DNA of 64,000 nucleotides from contig NC_054391.1 of the NCBI RefSeq assembly GCF_001625195.1, positions 2,697,390-2,761,389 of the forward strand. Reading direction: 5' to 3'. Below are positions 11,454 through 24,320 of this stretch, in pieces. Positions within the stretch are counted from its first letter, which is position 1; every line of letters begins with the position of its first letter. The notes beneath the pieces were generated by a model. That model did not search any database, was not told the origin of the DNA, and saw only the letters and a program-made list of their open reading frames with translations. The stretch is from Drechmeria coniospora (lineage: Eukaryota > Ascomycota > Sordariomycetes > Hypocreales > Ophiocordycipitaceae). The translations under genes and the position numbers were made by a program.

Positions 11454-12540
11454 GTCTCGTCGATTCGTATCCGGCAACGGCAAAGGGAGAAGCGAAGCGA
11501 AGGAGGTTGCGGAGAAGAAGGGTGAGGAAGAAAGCCCCCCGAGAATCAAGGCGAGGTGGGGATGGGAGAAGGTTGTGGACGGCGGTTCGGGAGGAGGTAA
11601 GAATATATCTGCCGCACCGCACAAGTGGACAGGCGAACGGCAGCGATGCAGGTGTAGGCGTAGTAGGCGTAGGTAGGCTTGAGCGAGTAGGGGGGTGAAC
11701 GGCGGGAGGAGGATGGAAACATGACATCCGGGTGTGCAGTGCGAGGACGAGTACACCGGTACCGACACACCGTGCTCTGTCTGTCTGCTCTTGGGGGGTC
11801 GCTGGGATGTGGATGGGATGCCGTGTGGACCCCGGGATTCTCCATTGAAGCTGAGCTGAGAAGATGCCGGGAAGTGCATGGCGACTCCGTGTCGGGCGAC
11901 ATGGCGTCCCTCGTCCTCCCGACGGAGCGAGAAGCTACCCCTGACAGCGACGCACGGAAGTAGTGCACGTACTAATGTAGGTACTAGCAGGAAGGTGTAC
12001 GCCTCCGCTGGGTACGAGTCCCTGCCTGCACGCGTGCAAAGGGACAACACCTTGGCAGAAGCGGAAAAGAATACTGGGCCACCGAGGCAGGCTGCTCGAA
12101 GAATGCCGGCCACCAAGGATGCCGACGAGGACGAGCTCTTCGCAGGGCCAGCTACACCTAGGTGTGCATCATGCCAGGCTTAGCAGCACCAAGGTAATTA
12201 GGGTGCATCCTCGGAACGGGTAGGTACGTACCTACGAAGCAAGGCACCTAGTAGGCAGGCGTAGGTACCACGCGGGCGGTAGGAGGGCAGGAGGCGGCAG
12301 GTGGCAGCACAATGAACTGCTGAACTGGGCAGTCAGTCATCCATCACCCTCGGCGCAGGAAGCCGGATGGTCTCGTGCGGAGGGCCAGAGGCAGAGAGCA
12401 GCGGCTGATGCCAGAGAGTGCCCGGCTCCCTCGCCAGAGAGTATAGGAGTGCCGGGCAATAATGATGGCTGCAGGCGATGTACCTGCTCAGGTTGGTAGG
12501 TAATAATAATAGTCTGTACCTTTGGGCTCGGGGCCAGCAA

Positions 12541-12620
12541 CTACCTACCTAGGTAGGTAGGTAGGTACTCGAGTTGCGGTTCTTCGTGGGCGCATGAGCA
12601 GGTACCTACCTACCTACCTA
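12541..12620. repeat. CTAC/GTAG palindrome and inverted repeat
   Basis: Positions 12541-12560 form a perfect 20-bp palindrome of CTACCTACCT plus its complement. A further run of TACC units at 12602-12620 is complementary to the GGTA run at 12551-12567, so a hairpin with a loop of about 35 nt is possible. Confidence 0.85.
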
Positions 12621-13606
12621 CTCAGGGACTTGATTTCGCCGCCAAGACTTGGTCCGCGGTGAGACACGCCCCACACCGCAGGCGGTTGGCAATTTATAGA
12701 AGGGGCGGTCTGGGGTAGGAGTGTGGGCTTCCTTCCTACCCACTTTCCGCCACTCCATCCTCGCACCAAGATCTGACGCGATACGAAGTTTGCTCGCGCC
12801 AAGTACCCGTACGGTGATTATTAGTGTTTGTGTACAAAAGTGGTCAAGCACGGCAGCTGCCACCAGACAAGCACGCCTGCATGTACAGGTACAGTACTGT
12901 ACGTCCTTGCTCTCCTGCCAGTGCAGTATTGCTCGCGTGCAGCATACACCTAAGTACTAGGTAGTTGTGCTTGCAACCACAGTACGTCGGAGTAGCGTAC
13001 TCCGTGCGTGTGCCGCACTTCCATGTACAGTGTGCCCATACACTGTACGTTCCTCACACCCCGTACCGGTCTGACTGTACCTGTACGCGAGTACTCGCTC
13101 CGCACTCGGAACTCTGCACTCCGTACGGAGTGCACTTGCAACAAAATGGAATGGTTGGCGCGTTCGCATACGGGTACTGCAATGTACTGTGCCGTAGCTG
13201 GATGCCTCGAGGCCCAAGCGAGCATGACCGTTTGTCGCTCGATTTGATTGATTGATGATGATGCGATGAGGTCCAGTTCCAGGTAGATACCAAGGCACCC
13301 TGGGTAGCCCACTACAATGTACTGTACGTTGGAGCCTACTTTGTTGTGCTCCATAGATAAGCACCTAAGTATGTAGGTACCCTCCTCACACGAGGGACGC
13401 TCGTGCATGGTTGCAAGTATTAATTACTCCCTGCGCAAGTACGGAGCACAGTGTGTATGCTGCACGCCATGCGCTGTGCCGCGGCTCGCCGGTCAGGAGG
13501 AACAAGCGCCCCACTCCCGCCATGTCTCCTCGCCACATGGGTGCTGGTGGCGGACGGAGGTCTTGGCATTGTTTCCGAGCGCCCGTACAACTAATTACTC
13601 CGTACT

Positions 13607-13930
13607 CTGTGCTTGTACTCTGTGCGTGTACTCCGTACTCTGTGCTTGTAATTACTGTGTGCTTGTACTGTGTGCTTCCTCTGTGCCAGTACTCTGTGCT
13701 TGTACTGCTGTGCTTGTACTCTTTGCTTGTAGTTGTACCCTGTGCTTGTTGTTGTACTCTGTGCTTGTTGTACTCTGTGTTTGTAGTTGTACTCTGTGCT
13801 TGTAGTTGTACTCTGTGCTTGTAGTTGTACTCTGTGCTTGTAGTTGTACTCTGTGCTTGTAGTTGTACTCTGTGCCTGTACTCGGTCCTTGTATTACTCT
13901 GTCATTGTACTCTGGGCTTGTAGTTGTACT
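13607..13930 (+). repeat. Degenerate 12/19-bp minisatellite (TACTCTGTGCTTG core)
   Basis: The array starts with mixed TACTCCGTACTCTGTGCTTG words and becomes a regular 19-bp unit, TTGTAGTTGTACTCTGTGC, with five near-perfect copies between about 13781 and 13876. It then degrades again. The edges show the unit grading into the dispersed GTACTCCGTAC motif. Confidence 0.9.
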
Positions 13931-16900
13931 TACTGCGTCCTTGTACTCCGTACACGTTTTCGCACACGGATAATACGGACGAGTACCGAGTACAAAACAA
14001 GTGCTCACACCACGACAGCTACAGTACAGTACGCGTATAATTACTTGCCGATGCTCTGTCTCGTCCGAAATTAGACAGCAGTCAGTCATGTCTGTGACGG
14101 GGAGAATGCAGGCACGGACAGCGGCCAATTACAAGACACGGCAGTACATGTTTGGACGAGCCGTCGGCGCTACCCACCGCAATTGAATACATGGCCATGC
14201 ACTCCGTACGAAGCGCCGTCCCCGACCATGGTGGGCAGCGTACAGAGGGCACGCTGAAGGGAGCTGCCCACTACCTGGCAGGTACTGTACGCTACGTCAT
14301 GCCCAGGTTTGGGCGGCGGCTAATCGGCGCGGCCAAGCCATTTGCCGAGGGCGACGGGTGCTGGAGTAAGTAAGTAGGTATTCGCTAAAGGTGCACGTAC
14401 ACGTAGGCACATTCGTGCTCGTGCACGCCGAGGCAAGCGTACTCGTATGCGTCCACGTAGCTGCACTGCACAGTACGTGTCGGTACGGTACGGAGTAATA
14501 CGGTGCGCTCGCTCGCACTCGGCAGAGACCCGCAGCCGCGCACGCACCAACCAGGCCATGCATCCATCACCGTTCTGCCAAAGGGGATTCGTCCTAAAAC
14601 AAGCCAAGCCAAGGCAGGAGCTGGAATGGGTTTGGCTGAGATACGGATGCACGGTGCATCTGTGCAGCGCAACTACAGCACAGCGCGTGCAGCAAGGTGG
14701 ATGACTGCGGCCGACTCGTGGCACCGAAGCCATCGTCCCACGCAAGCTGGATATGCTCGGCACTACAATTAGAATGGCGAGAGGAGACGTCATCTGATGC
14801 TTGGCTGCTTCGCTCCATCTTGGCGCGCAGGACTGATCGATCGAGCACCACTACGATTCGCAGCAGGTAGTAGTACAGAGTGCGGAGTACGGATTCCGTC
14901 GTCCAGTTCCACTTGGGTCGCACCGAATTGGACTCACACGAGGCCAACCACCAAGCAAGCAGATCGCCTCGGGGCTTCAACGCCCGACTCTGCGTTCGGG
15001 GACCAGGCGACGACGGGAGCGCTGCCGCAAACGACTGCATGTTCCTGCGCTCGTGCTTCCGGTACGTCGTATGCATTGTCAGTGGGTACTCCTCCGTACA
15101 TGCACACGCACTTACTCGTACGCATGCCACGCACATACGCCGTCGTCGTGCTCGTGCTTCCTTGGCGAAACAGGCGAGCCGAAGGGGATGACGCCGGTGC
15201 ATGAACCGATTGATGGTGAGAGGGAGGCGGTCGGTGACGGGTCCGTGGAAAACTCGTCTGCCAAGTTCCTGGCGCCGGCTCACGATAGGTCATGACCTCA
15301 TCCAACCTCATCTCCACCGGTGCGCCCTTTTTCTCCTTATTTTCTTTTGTCTTGGCACCACGCATCGGCATCGGCGCGGCCTGAGTGCAGGACGTGACAG
15401 GACAAGCACGATGCAAGAATACTGTAGTGGTTGTACAGTACTCCGCAGCGCAGTAGGTACTTGCGCTCGCTGGCCATGGCCTGCGCGTACTTGCGCTTGG
15501 CTTCTCAATCGCTGCACGCAGATGCGCTCCATACTTTATGTGTCCATGCACGCCTGCTTGTGCAGGACCCGACCGTGTGGCCAAGGACGAGTCGTGCTAC
15601 GGATCAGCAGGCAGTCGTCATCTTCATCCGCCCGTCGTCTCGTTCACACCAAACGAACCATGCTGGACGCAGGCAGGCTCGTCGCCTGCTGGCCCGGTGG
15701 CGAGCCCGCCAGTCGTTGTATAATCTGCGTCGTCTTCCTTCCTTGGAGCACGCAAGCTCGCCGGCTCACAAGATTGCGTGCCCGCCGGTGCCCAACAGCA
15801 GGTTTTGTTGGAAGACGTTGCCCTAATGATGGTGAAGGTACTCCGTACTGGTGCTGGTACATATTGTGTGCATGGGCGGGTGCGGCAGCTAGGTCCAACG
15901 GCGGCGAGCCTGCAGCCTGGCCGGCTGTATGTGCAAGGACCAGGATGGTATTACTTACCACCTGGTATTCTCCGCCTGAACCAGTTATTGGCCAGCCCTG
16001 CGTGACCCATCCATCCCACTGCCGAACCGTTGTTGATGCCGTGGAGGCGACGACCAATGGCCGCCAGGCCCGTGAACGCCTGACACGGTTTCCGGTGTCA
16101 TCTCATCGAGGATACAACCGGCCCCCAAAACAGTGGCGAGTGATTCAACGCAAGGTGCTCATTGTAAAATGCAGCCTGTACGGAGTACTGTATTTACCTT
16201 GGGCAGCTACACCACCAGGTAGCCATCCCCCAGGTACTTACCCATTCACACGATACCATCCCACGACCTCAACCCTAGGTCCTCGTGCCTTGGCCGTACG
16301 GGGTGGGGATGCAGAGGACAGCCCTCATCAAGCAGGGAAATGCGAAATCGACAGGAAGTTTGGCGTGCACCTGGGACCCTAGGCATTCGTACCGATCGAA
16401 CACGTACAACTAGGTACGAGGGAAACGTCGAGGCTGACGGATGACCGAAAGGTTGACTGGCGCACCTGTCGTCAGCAACGCCGCGCGCACACGCATGCGG
16501 CAGGCCATCTTGACAGGGCCTGTCCCTCACATCATCATCGATGCCGATGCCATGACTCGGGAGTCAATGCCATGATGATATTGATGATGAAGCCAACTCC
16601 GTGTCCGTACCTTGTCCCTGCTCTCCGGTCTGGACGCCTGTGTTTGTCTCGCACAGGAAGGAATGGGTGTACCATACCAGCCTGCCTGCTCTGTGCTTCT
16701 TGTACATTCATTAGATGGCCACGCCACGTCCTCAGATGATGTAAGCCCGTCGTGGGTCGCAGCTCGCCTCGCAGAGACGGACAACGTCCCGCGGGAATTC
16801 TCTCCCTCGGCGTGCCGCGTCCTCCATGTCGACACTTCTCCATCCCACGGCGCATGAACGCATGACGCATGGTCATCTCTCTACATCAGCACCTACCATG

Positions 16901-17704
16901 TCAAGGTCTGCCGAGGAACACAGCCCGGGACGAAGGATGGAGCTCACCTAATCTGGTCGGAGCGGGAGACCATCCGACGTGGACGGCGAACATCTCTTTC
17001 CTTGCCGACGCTAGAGGTGGCACCGTTGCCGACTTTGACTGATGACGGCGCCGAGGTACGCCGAACAGGAATCGTCGTGATCGAGGAGCGCTTCTTCTTT
17101 TCTTCTCCGGGGACCGGTCATCGATGGCATTTTCATCGGTGCCTCGCGTGGACGGCTGCGTGCCTGCGTGCTGTCTATCTCATCAACGAAGCGGCACGGC
17201 GCGGATGCATTTCATCGTCACCTCGACACTTTTCAGTTTCTGTCCGTCTACCAAACAAACCCAAAAGGCGTCGCAATGAAGAGAGTTTCGGTTGAACGCC
17301 CAATCGACAATGCGAGCTCTGTCGTTGCCAGCACGTACCTGTACCTGAACGCCGAGGAGAAGGAAGCCTGGAACAAGACGGTTGGTGGAACCTTTACCCA
17401 AAACACATGTGGTCTGATGGAAGATCAGGAAGGAGCCTTTTTCTTCGCCATCTTCCTTGTTGGACATGGTCTGCCTGACTCTTCTGACCGACTTTCTTGA
17501 CCGCCGCATTAGGCTGGCGTCCCTCGTTGACGTTTTTGCCCAACTCTCTGGACTGAGACTCTTGACTGACTTTCTTGACTGGCTCTCTTGACTGACCTTC
17601 TCAACTGACTTTCTGGCCTGGCCTTCTTGACTGGCTTTTCTGGTCCGACATTCTTCATCTCGCCCTTTGGCCTCGCTTCCTTCCTCCAGCTGGCCTTCAT
17701 CCCA

Positions 17705-17836
17705 TTCCCTGCTCCTCCAAAGCAGTCGTCGGCTTCCTCCCCTTCCTCCCCTTCCTCCCCTTCCTCCCCTTCCCTGCTCCTCCAAAGCAGTCGTCGGCTT
17801 CCTCCCCTTCCTCCCCTCCCGCCCGCTGACTTCTGC
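17705..17836 (+). repeat. 65-bp direct duplication with CTTCCTCCCC runs
   Basis: A block starting TTCCCTGCTCCTCCAAAGCA at 17705 recurs at 17770 and each copy ends in CTTCCTCCCC tandem units. Upstream (about 17505-17640) an imperfect CTTGACTGACTTT repeat precedes it. The tract is pyrimidine-rich on the plus strand, as is common in fungal promoters. Confidence 0.85.
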
Positions 17837-18070
17837 CGCTGAGGCGTCCAGGTTCCGTGGACACAGCACTTTGCCTTCTCACTCGACTGCGTCGGGTGAA
17901 AGTGGTCGTCGCCTCCTGTCTTTTCTGCACCGTATATCCATCATATTCGTCTCGTCGTCTTCGTGCCTGCTTCCTTCGTCCCACGTTATCAAGCTCCCAC
18001 GCTTACCTGGAGCCCACGCCTGGGATCGCCATCACGCCTGGGATCGCGTCTGAGCAGCTTCCACCTCCTC

Positions 18071-19683
18071 ATGGCGCTCCATACCTGGTTCGGGCGACAT
18101 TTTGTTCTGACGACCTGCGTCGTCCTCGTAGTCGGATCGATATGTACGCTTTCCTCCCTGAATGCGGTTCGTTCCCCAGTTCCCTTCTCCCTCGTCGCTT
18201 TGCGTGTGGGCTACCTCTAACGTGAAGTAATCATTTAAAGCTGCCATTCAGGAGTGCACCCTCACACCCCTCGCGCAAGAACACCGCCGAGGCGGTGGCC
18301 ACGTCACGGTTGCACTACCTGGTACCAGCTAGCCGAGGAAACATCGAGCTATGCTACAACCTCGTCTCGTCCGCCGTCAATAGGTATCCCGTTCCCGCGC
18401 TGCTCGGTTGGAATGGCACTGCCGAGTTCGACGCTGCCGGGACGCATCTTGCCAAGCTCCGCGTCCTGAAACGCTACCTGCACTCGCTACCACCCGAGGA
18501 GGACGATGATCTGGTCCTTTTCGTCGACGGCTTCGACGTTATCCAGCAGCTGCCCCCGGACGTCGTCATCGAGCGCTACTTTGACATTGCACGGAAAGCA
18601 GATGCCCAGCTCGCCAAGCGGCTTGGCATGACGGTGGAGGAAGCTCATCGCCGAAATCTCCGCCAAGCCATCTTCTGGGGCCCCGACAATTATTGCTTCC
18701 CCATGGATCCGAGGGCACCTCGTTGTTGGGCAGTGCCGGCATCGACTCTGCCATCGCGGCCTTTTGGCCCCGGCTCGGAGAGGAGAGGCACGGTCTTCGA
18801 CTATCCTCGCTGGCTGAACTCGGGGACTTTCATGGGCCCGGTGGGCCATGTCAGGAGGCTCATCGACGTTGCCATGAATGAGATCGCCGCTACATACGAC
18901 GCCCGGTACCAGTTCCGAGAGTCGGATCAGTACTACATAGCCAACATCTTTGGCCGACAAGAATACTGGCGCTCCAAGCTGGCCGCCAATGGGGGTTACG
19001 TCGGAGGCGGACCGGAGGACCGCGTCATTCCCGAAAAGTCGGAAACCGAAGACACGGAACTTCATGCCGCTCTTGAATACGAATCCGCTCTTTTCCAGAC
19101 AAAGGCCGGATATGAGTCTTTCTTTGGTTACCTTCAGTTCAACCAAAGTCGTCGAGCGGCGAGCATGAACATGGACATGTTCGGCTTGGGTCAGGATTTT
19201 CGTCCATACCTGATCGAGATGCCGTCAAACGTGTGGACGGCGCTCACGAAGCTGTACGACTCTATTCCCGAAGCCCACCCCGGAACGGCGGCGAGCGACT
19301 GGATCCGCACCGTCAACCTTGGCGTCAACTTCGTCACCAACCACATATATGGCATATTGCACTGCACTGGATCCAAGAACACGCTGGCCGCCGAGTACTC
19401 GAGCATGTGGTGGCGTCCCTTTGCCCGCTCCCTACTCAAAGCCGCCGTCAAGTCATCCCAGGCGGGCGATCTGATATCTCCCGGGCCCATCGACGGAAGG
19501 ATGTGGGCTGCCAAGACGTATCTCCCAGATAGCAAGACGCTCCCGGACGAGTACGGCGGTGCTATGGTACCTGGCGTAGATGGTGCCAGCTTCATCTCAT
19601 GGAGGGACCTCTGCGGACCGTACGAGGACACTCTCTTGGGCGGCGAAGGAAATCTGGCGAACAGAGGGTCGAGGGAGCGGTGA
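18071..19683 (+). CDS. Type II membrane glycosyltransferase, PLOD/procollagen GT-like; 5' splice uncertain
   Basis: This is a putative secretory-pathway glycosyltransferase. The body, from 18280 to the stop at 19683, is one clean exon. It has an N-terminal catalytic core with a donor-binding acidic motif (LVLFVDGFDVIQQLP, like the FTDSYD motif of PLOD-type glucosyltransferases) and NSGTFMGPVGHVRRL and RESDQYYIANIFG segments. The upstream frame starting at ATG 18071 encodes a good signal anchor (HFVLTTCVVLVVGSICTL). Joining them is the problem: the obvious acceptor (CAG at 18251, with a CTCTAACG branch) needs a two-base overhang that no reasonable donor supplies. The only pair I find that keeps the frame is GTTCGT at 18167 with AAG at 18279, giving 499 residues, but its signals are weak. 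The body is firm; the first 32 residues are tentative. Confidence 0.68.
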
Positions 19684-20725
19684 CGGTACACGACGGGCAT
19701 GTTCGACGACGGGGAAAAGGACATGACGACGTTGGCGCATATTCGACGGCTGTTGCTCATGAATTCCGCCCGCTGATGTGGTCGACGCATCAAAACGTAG
19801 TTGCGCTGGCCGAAGAGGTAGACGAGGATGCATTTTCGCCCCTGCTCAAGCGGTACAACGCAATCCTCCGCTGCGCCCTGAATTATTATCATCCGACGAC
19901 GCCATGACGAGGTACAGGGAGTGATGCGGCACATTCGGCTGGGCTGGTCGGTGAGTTTGCGTGTTCTTCGTGCCATGTTCCTGCGAGACGGTGGAATCCA
20001 ACCGTACAGTGCCCACAGCACAATTTTCTACTAGCAGACATCTGTTTGCAGCCTACCTACCTTTCCTGCCGATCGACCGTCCGACTGTGGTCGCATCGCG
20101 GTATCGATTTGGCGTCCCTCTCTGCTTACGTGGCGCATGACGAACCGAGCTCTCGTGGGCAAGACATGCATGGTCCTTCGCTTCTCAGCTAGAAGCGATG
20201 TTGAGATCATCCTGGCTGGGGCGCAAAACCGGTGATAAATGTCGCGTATGCACCCTTGCGTGCCGTCTTCGGCTCGTCTCCTGGTGGACGATGCAGCAAA
20301 TCACGTATCACGTACGTCGCTCAAATCGGATACTCTTGCTTCCAACTGGTGCGCCTTGGCCAGAGGCATCACGGTGTGCAGCACCTGGGGCGAGACTTGG
20401 TTACGAGGAGGGGTGTTTGTAGATAGATATGTATGTGAGTTCTATTATGTACGCGCGCGTGCGAGCGAAAGAGTGCATGGCGAGTCGAAGCAACGAGTAT
20501 GCCAAAAATGGACTATTAGACGCCACGACGTCGCCATGTGAAAAAAATCCGTCAGCGAATACCATGCTACCTCCTTTGTATATCTAGCTCCGATGCAAGT
20601 CCTCACTCCTATGTAACGAACGAAACATGGCTATGCAGCAACGAAATAGGACATGGCTTGGGCATAGAAGGACGGCGGAAGCTTCCAAGCGACCGATGAC
20701 CACCTCGACGTCGCCATCACCCGGT
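19684..20725. other. Convergent intergenic region
   Basis: This space lies between the stop codons of the glycosyltransferase and the copper ATPase. I see no gene, no tandem array, and few GTAC words compared with other gaps. Confidence 0.6.
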
Positions 20726-23700
20726 TCACGGTTCCATGTCCAAGTCTTGCAGGGGAACGTATCCGTCGTCTCCTCCCCGCCCTCTCCTGCTGAGGGCCTC
20801 CTTCATCCGGCTGAAGAGGTTCGGGCGTCGCAAGTCGCCTTTCTGCTCCGATTCGGCGTCGTACATCCACCGCGGACGCTTCCACATCTTTAGAAGAAGG
20901 CTGCTGACGACGACGCTGACGCTGCTGCACGCCATGGCGAAGCCGGCCATCATCGGGTGCATGTGGAAGCCGAGGGGCAGGAAGAAGCCCATGGCAATGG
21001 GCAAGCCCATGACGTTGTACAGGCACGCCCAAGCCAGGTTCATCTTGATGCGCCGAAAGATGGTTCGGGTGAGGTGCAAGGCGGCGGGGATGCTCATGAG
21101 ATCCGTCGGCCGCATCAGCACCACGTCGGCCGCCTCCATGGCGACGTCGGTACCGCTGGCCATGGCGATGCCGATGTCGGCCGTCGCCAGAGCAGGCGAG
21201 TCGTTGATGCCGTCGCCGACCATGGCCACGATGTCACCCTGCGACTGCATCTGCCTGATGATGGACTGCTTCTGGTCGGGGCTGACGGCGGCAAAGACGT
21301 TGTCGGCCGAGATGCCCACCGCGGCCGCGACGGTCAGGGCCGTCGAGCGCTGGTCGCCCGTCACGATGGCCGTCTTGACGCCCATTCGGTGCAGCACAGA
21401 GATGGCACCGGCGGCGCCATCCTTGATGGTGTCGGCAAGACACAGGTGTCCCGTGTACTGGCCGTCGACGGCGACGAAGATGTTCGTCGTTCCGGCTGCC
21501 GGTGAATGGATGTTGGTGCTGGATAACTTCTTCGACGACGCGTTGAGCTCCTCGGAGGCGTCAATGGCCCCGCGTGGCACCTCGACTCCGTTCTGCTCGA
21601 GGTAGCCGACGTTGCCGGCCAGCACTCTGTAGCGGACTCGCTCGGCCGACGAAGTGTGCGGTTCCACGAGAGCACTCACGCCTTTGCCAACGGCGGCCGT
21701 GAACTCGCCGACGCTCCCGCCGATGGCGTTTTCCGGGTCGATGCCGAGGCCCTCCTTGGCCGCGCCCAGAATGGCCTTGCCGACGGGGTGCTCGCTGCCC
21801 GTCTCGGCGAGCCCGACGATGGACCACCAGAGCCGGACGCGCGACGCGTCGTCGCCCCAGAGGGGCACGACCGTCATCTTGGCGACGCTCATCTTGCCGT
21901 GCGTGATGGTGCCCGTCTTATCGAGAACTATCTTGGTGATCTTGGTGGCCCTCTCCAAGGCACCGCCGCCCTTGATCAGGATCCCGTTCTCGGCACCGAT
22001 CCCCGTCCCGACCATGACGGCCGTGGGCGTCGCGAGGCCAAGGGCGCAGGGGCAGGCGAACACGATGACCGAGATGCAGAGCTTCACGCACACCATGATC
22101 TTGCCGCCGCTCGCGTCCTGAAGAAAGATCTTGGGCGGGTTCGGCATCACGTGGCTCAGCACCATCCAGGAGAGGAAGGTGACGAGGCCGAGGATGAGGA
22201 TTGTGGGCACGAAGTAGCCGGCGAGCGTGTCGGCAAGCTTCTGGATCGGCGCTCTCGTCGTCTGAGCGTCCTGGACGAGCTTCACGATCTGGCTGAGCTG
22301 CGTGTCCCTGCCGGCACGCGTGACGCGGAAATCGACTCGTCCGGTGCCGTTGACAGTGCCTCCGATCAGGTTGTCGCCGAGCCGCTTCTGCACGGGCATC
22401 GCCTCGCCCGTCACCATGCTCTCGTCGACAAACGTCTCTCCGCGGACCATGGTGCCGTCGGCCGGAATCTTGTCTCCCGGCCGGATGATGACGATGTCGC
22501 CGACTTGCAACAGCTCGGTGGGGATCACCCGCTCCTCGTAGGCCGAGGCCTCCCCCTCGGCCGGCCAGGGCGCCGCCGCCGCCGCCGCCTGCCGGTCCTT
22601 CGGGGACTTGGCCCACGCCTCGGCCGCCTTCTCGACGGCGATGGCATCGGTGTATATGGTCGCCATCGACGGCGCGAGCGACATGAGGCGCGACAGCGCC
22701 TTGGACGTCTGACCCTTGGCGCTGTTCTCCAGGTAGCGGCCAAAGGTGATGAAGGTGATGAGCATGGTGCTCGTGTCGAAGATGGTGCTCGGCCTCGAGT
22801 GAGGAGGCACGAGCAGCGAAACCAGCATGGAGAAGATGCTGAAGAAAAAGGCGCACGAGGTGCCGAGGATGACCAGGACGTCCATGGTGGGCGAGCCGTG
22901 CTTGACCGACTTGTAGGCGGAGACGTAGAAACGCTTGCCGATGCCGAACTGAATGGGCACGGTAAGGACCAAGCAGATCAAGTCGCCGAGGTAGAGACCG
23001 GGCAGCACCTTGAGCCTGCCAAAGTCCAAGGACGGCAGCGACATGGGCAAGACCATGCCGATGATGAAGACGGGGATGGCAAAGGCCAGCGAGGTCCGAA
23101 AGGCCGTGCGCCACTGGGCGATTTCGCGCGTCTTCGCGAGCGACTCGAGCTGGGCGTTGTTGTCTTGGTTGTCGGCGACGAGGGCGTTGAGGCCTTCGGC
23201 TTCGACGGCTTCGACGATGGCGCGGAGGCCAACGACGGCCGGTTGGTGGTTCACGGTCAATCGCTCCGTGGCGAGGCTCAACGACGCCGAGTCGATGCCC
23301 GGCATGCCGCGAAGCTTCTCCTCCAACGCCTTGGCCGCGACGGCGTCGGCGCTGCCGTAGATGCGAAACTGCGCCGTCGATGACGACGAGTCGTAGTCGC
23401 CAGCGCAGTAGTGCTGCGTCGACAAGACGGTGGCGTCGAATCCGCGATCGTCGATGATGCTCGTGATCTTGTCGGGCGAGATCTTGGTCACGTCGTGCAC
23501 AATGACGGCGCGTTCGGCAAGAAGACTGATGTTGAAGTTGAGGACTCCATCGACGGCTTTGAAGCCGCCCTCGACGGCCGAGGTGCAGGCACCGCAGGTC
23601 ATCCCCTCGATGGCAACGGTGGTGGTGGCGACGTTGCTGGGTGCGGCGTCCTCTCCGGCCTCGCCCTCAACATACGACCTGGCCGTCTGGATGATCTGGG

Positions 23701-24320
23701 CACCAAAGCCTCTGTCCTCGATCATCTCGGCGATTTGCTCGGGCGTGAGAAGTGCCGGGTCGTGCTCGACAACGGCGCGCTCGGAGAGGAGGGATATGCT
23801 CAAGTGCCTGAAGCCGGGGACGTCTGCGAAGGCACCTTCGACGGCGGAGGTGCACGCGGCGCAGGTCATTCCCTCGATGGCGACGGTCGTGGTGGCCAGC
23901 TCGACGACGCGGACGTCGTCCTTGAAGCGGCTGACGCGGGGGCTCGGCAGATCGGTGGACAGAACCTCGGCCTCGAAACCGCGGTCCTCGATGATTTCGC
24001 AGACCTGACTGGCGGAAACTCGCTGGGGATCATGCATGACGACGGCACGCTCCATGACGAGGCTGACGGAGACGCTGCCGACGCCGTCGACGCCGTCAAA
24101 GCCTGCTTCGACGGCCGATGTGCAGGCGCCGCACCTGCGGAGGAGGATGGGTGGTCAGCCAAATATGAACGGAAGAGGTCACAGGCATGGCCGCCCGGGC
24201 GGGTTTCACGAACGTCATGCCGCCAACACGCAACGTCGTGGTGGCCAGGTGCGACATGGAGGAGGCAAGGTTGGCGGTGAAGCCGGCTCGCGGCGGGATG
24301 ACGATGTGCGACGGGGCCAT
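20726..24320 (-). CDS. CCC2: Copper-transporting P1B-type ATPase (Ccc2/ATP7 type)
   Basis: It pumps Cu(I) from cytosol into the late secretory pathway to metallate cuproenzymes such as the Fet3-type ferroxidase and laccases. Two exons, 24214-24320 and 20726-24134, give 1171 residues; the 79-nt intron has donor GTTCGT and branch GGCTGACC and splits the first metal-binding loop (GMT^CGAC). Heavy-metal-associated domains with intact CxxC sit at residues 37-40, 127-130 and 216-219. A fourth HMA-like fold (about 290-370, YGSADAVAAKALEEKL) lacks the cysteines. Catalytic landmarks are TGEAMPVQK (actuator, about 608), the CPC ion site in FACPCALGLATP (about 730), the phosphorylated Asp in DKTGTITHGK (about 775), the SEHPVGKAI histidine, and GDGINDSPALA (about 1010). 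The length and domain set match Ccc2 of filamentous fungi. Confidence 0.96.

Larger units (their letters stand above)
11108..18070. other. 7-kb gene-free gap with tandem repeats
   Basis: Despite several long chance frames, I find no conserved domain, no plausible exon chain and no codon pattern like the neighbours. The region contains a 13-bp minisatellite (11389), TACC/GGTA palindromes (12541), a GTAC-word island (about 12830-13140), a 19-bp minisatellite (13607-13930) and CT-rich duplications (17505-17836). The last of these could serve as promoter of the downstream glycosyltransferase. Confidence 0.65.

Noticed and set aside
15201..16382. 393-codon plus-strand frame in the 7-kb gap
   Set aside because: The composition is rich in Arg, Cys, Trp and Pro with no domain, no homology I recognise, and overlapping frames of similar length on both strands; it is best explained by GC-rich noncoding DNA.
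17183..17869. 228-codon minus-strand frame, Lys/Ser/Arg-repeat-rich
   Set aside because: It is the translation of an imperfect DNA tandem repeat; the other half has no repeat pattern and no domain.
21656..23383. 575-codon plus-strand frame
   Set aside because: It is the mirror of the copper-ATPase coding strand; all P-type ATPase motifs are on the minus strand.
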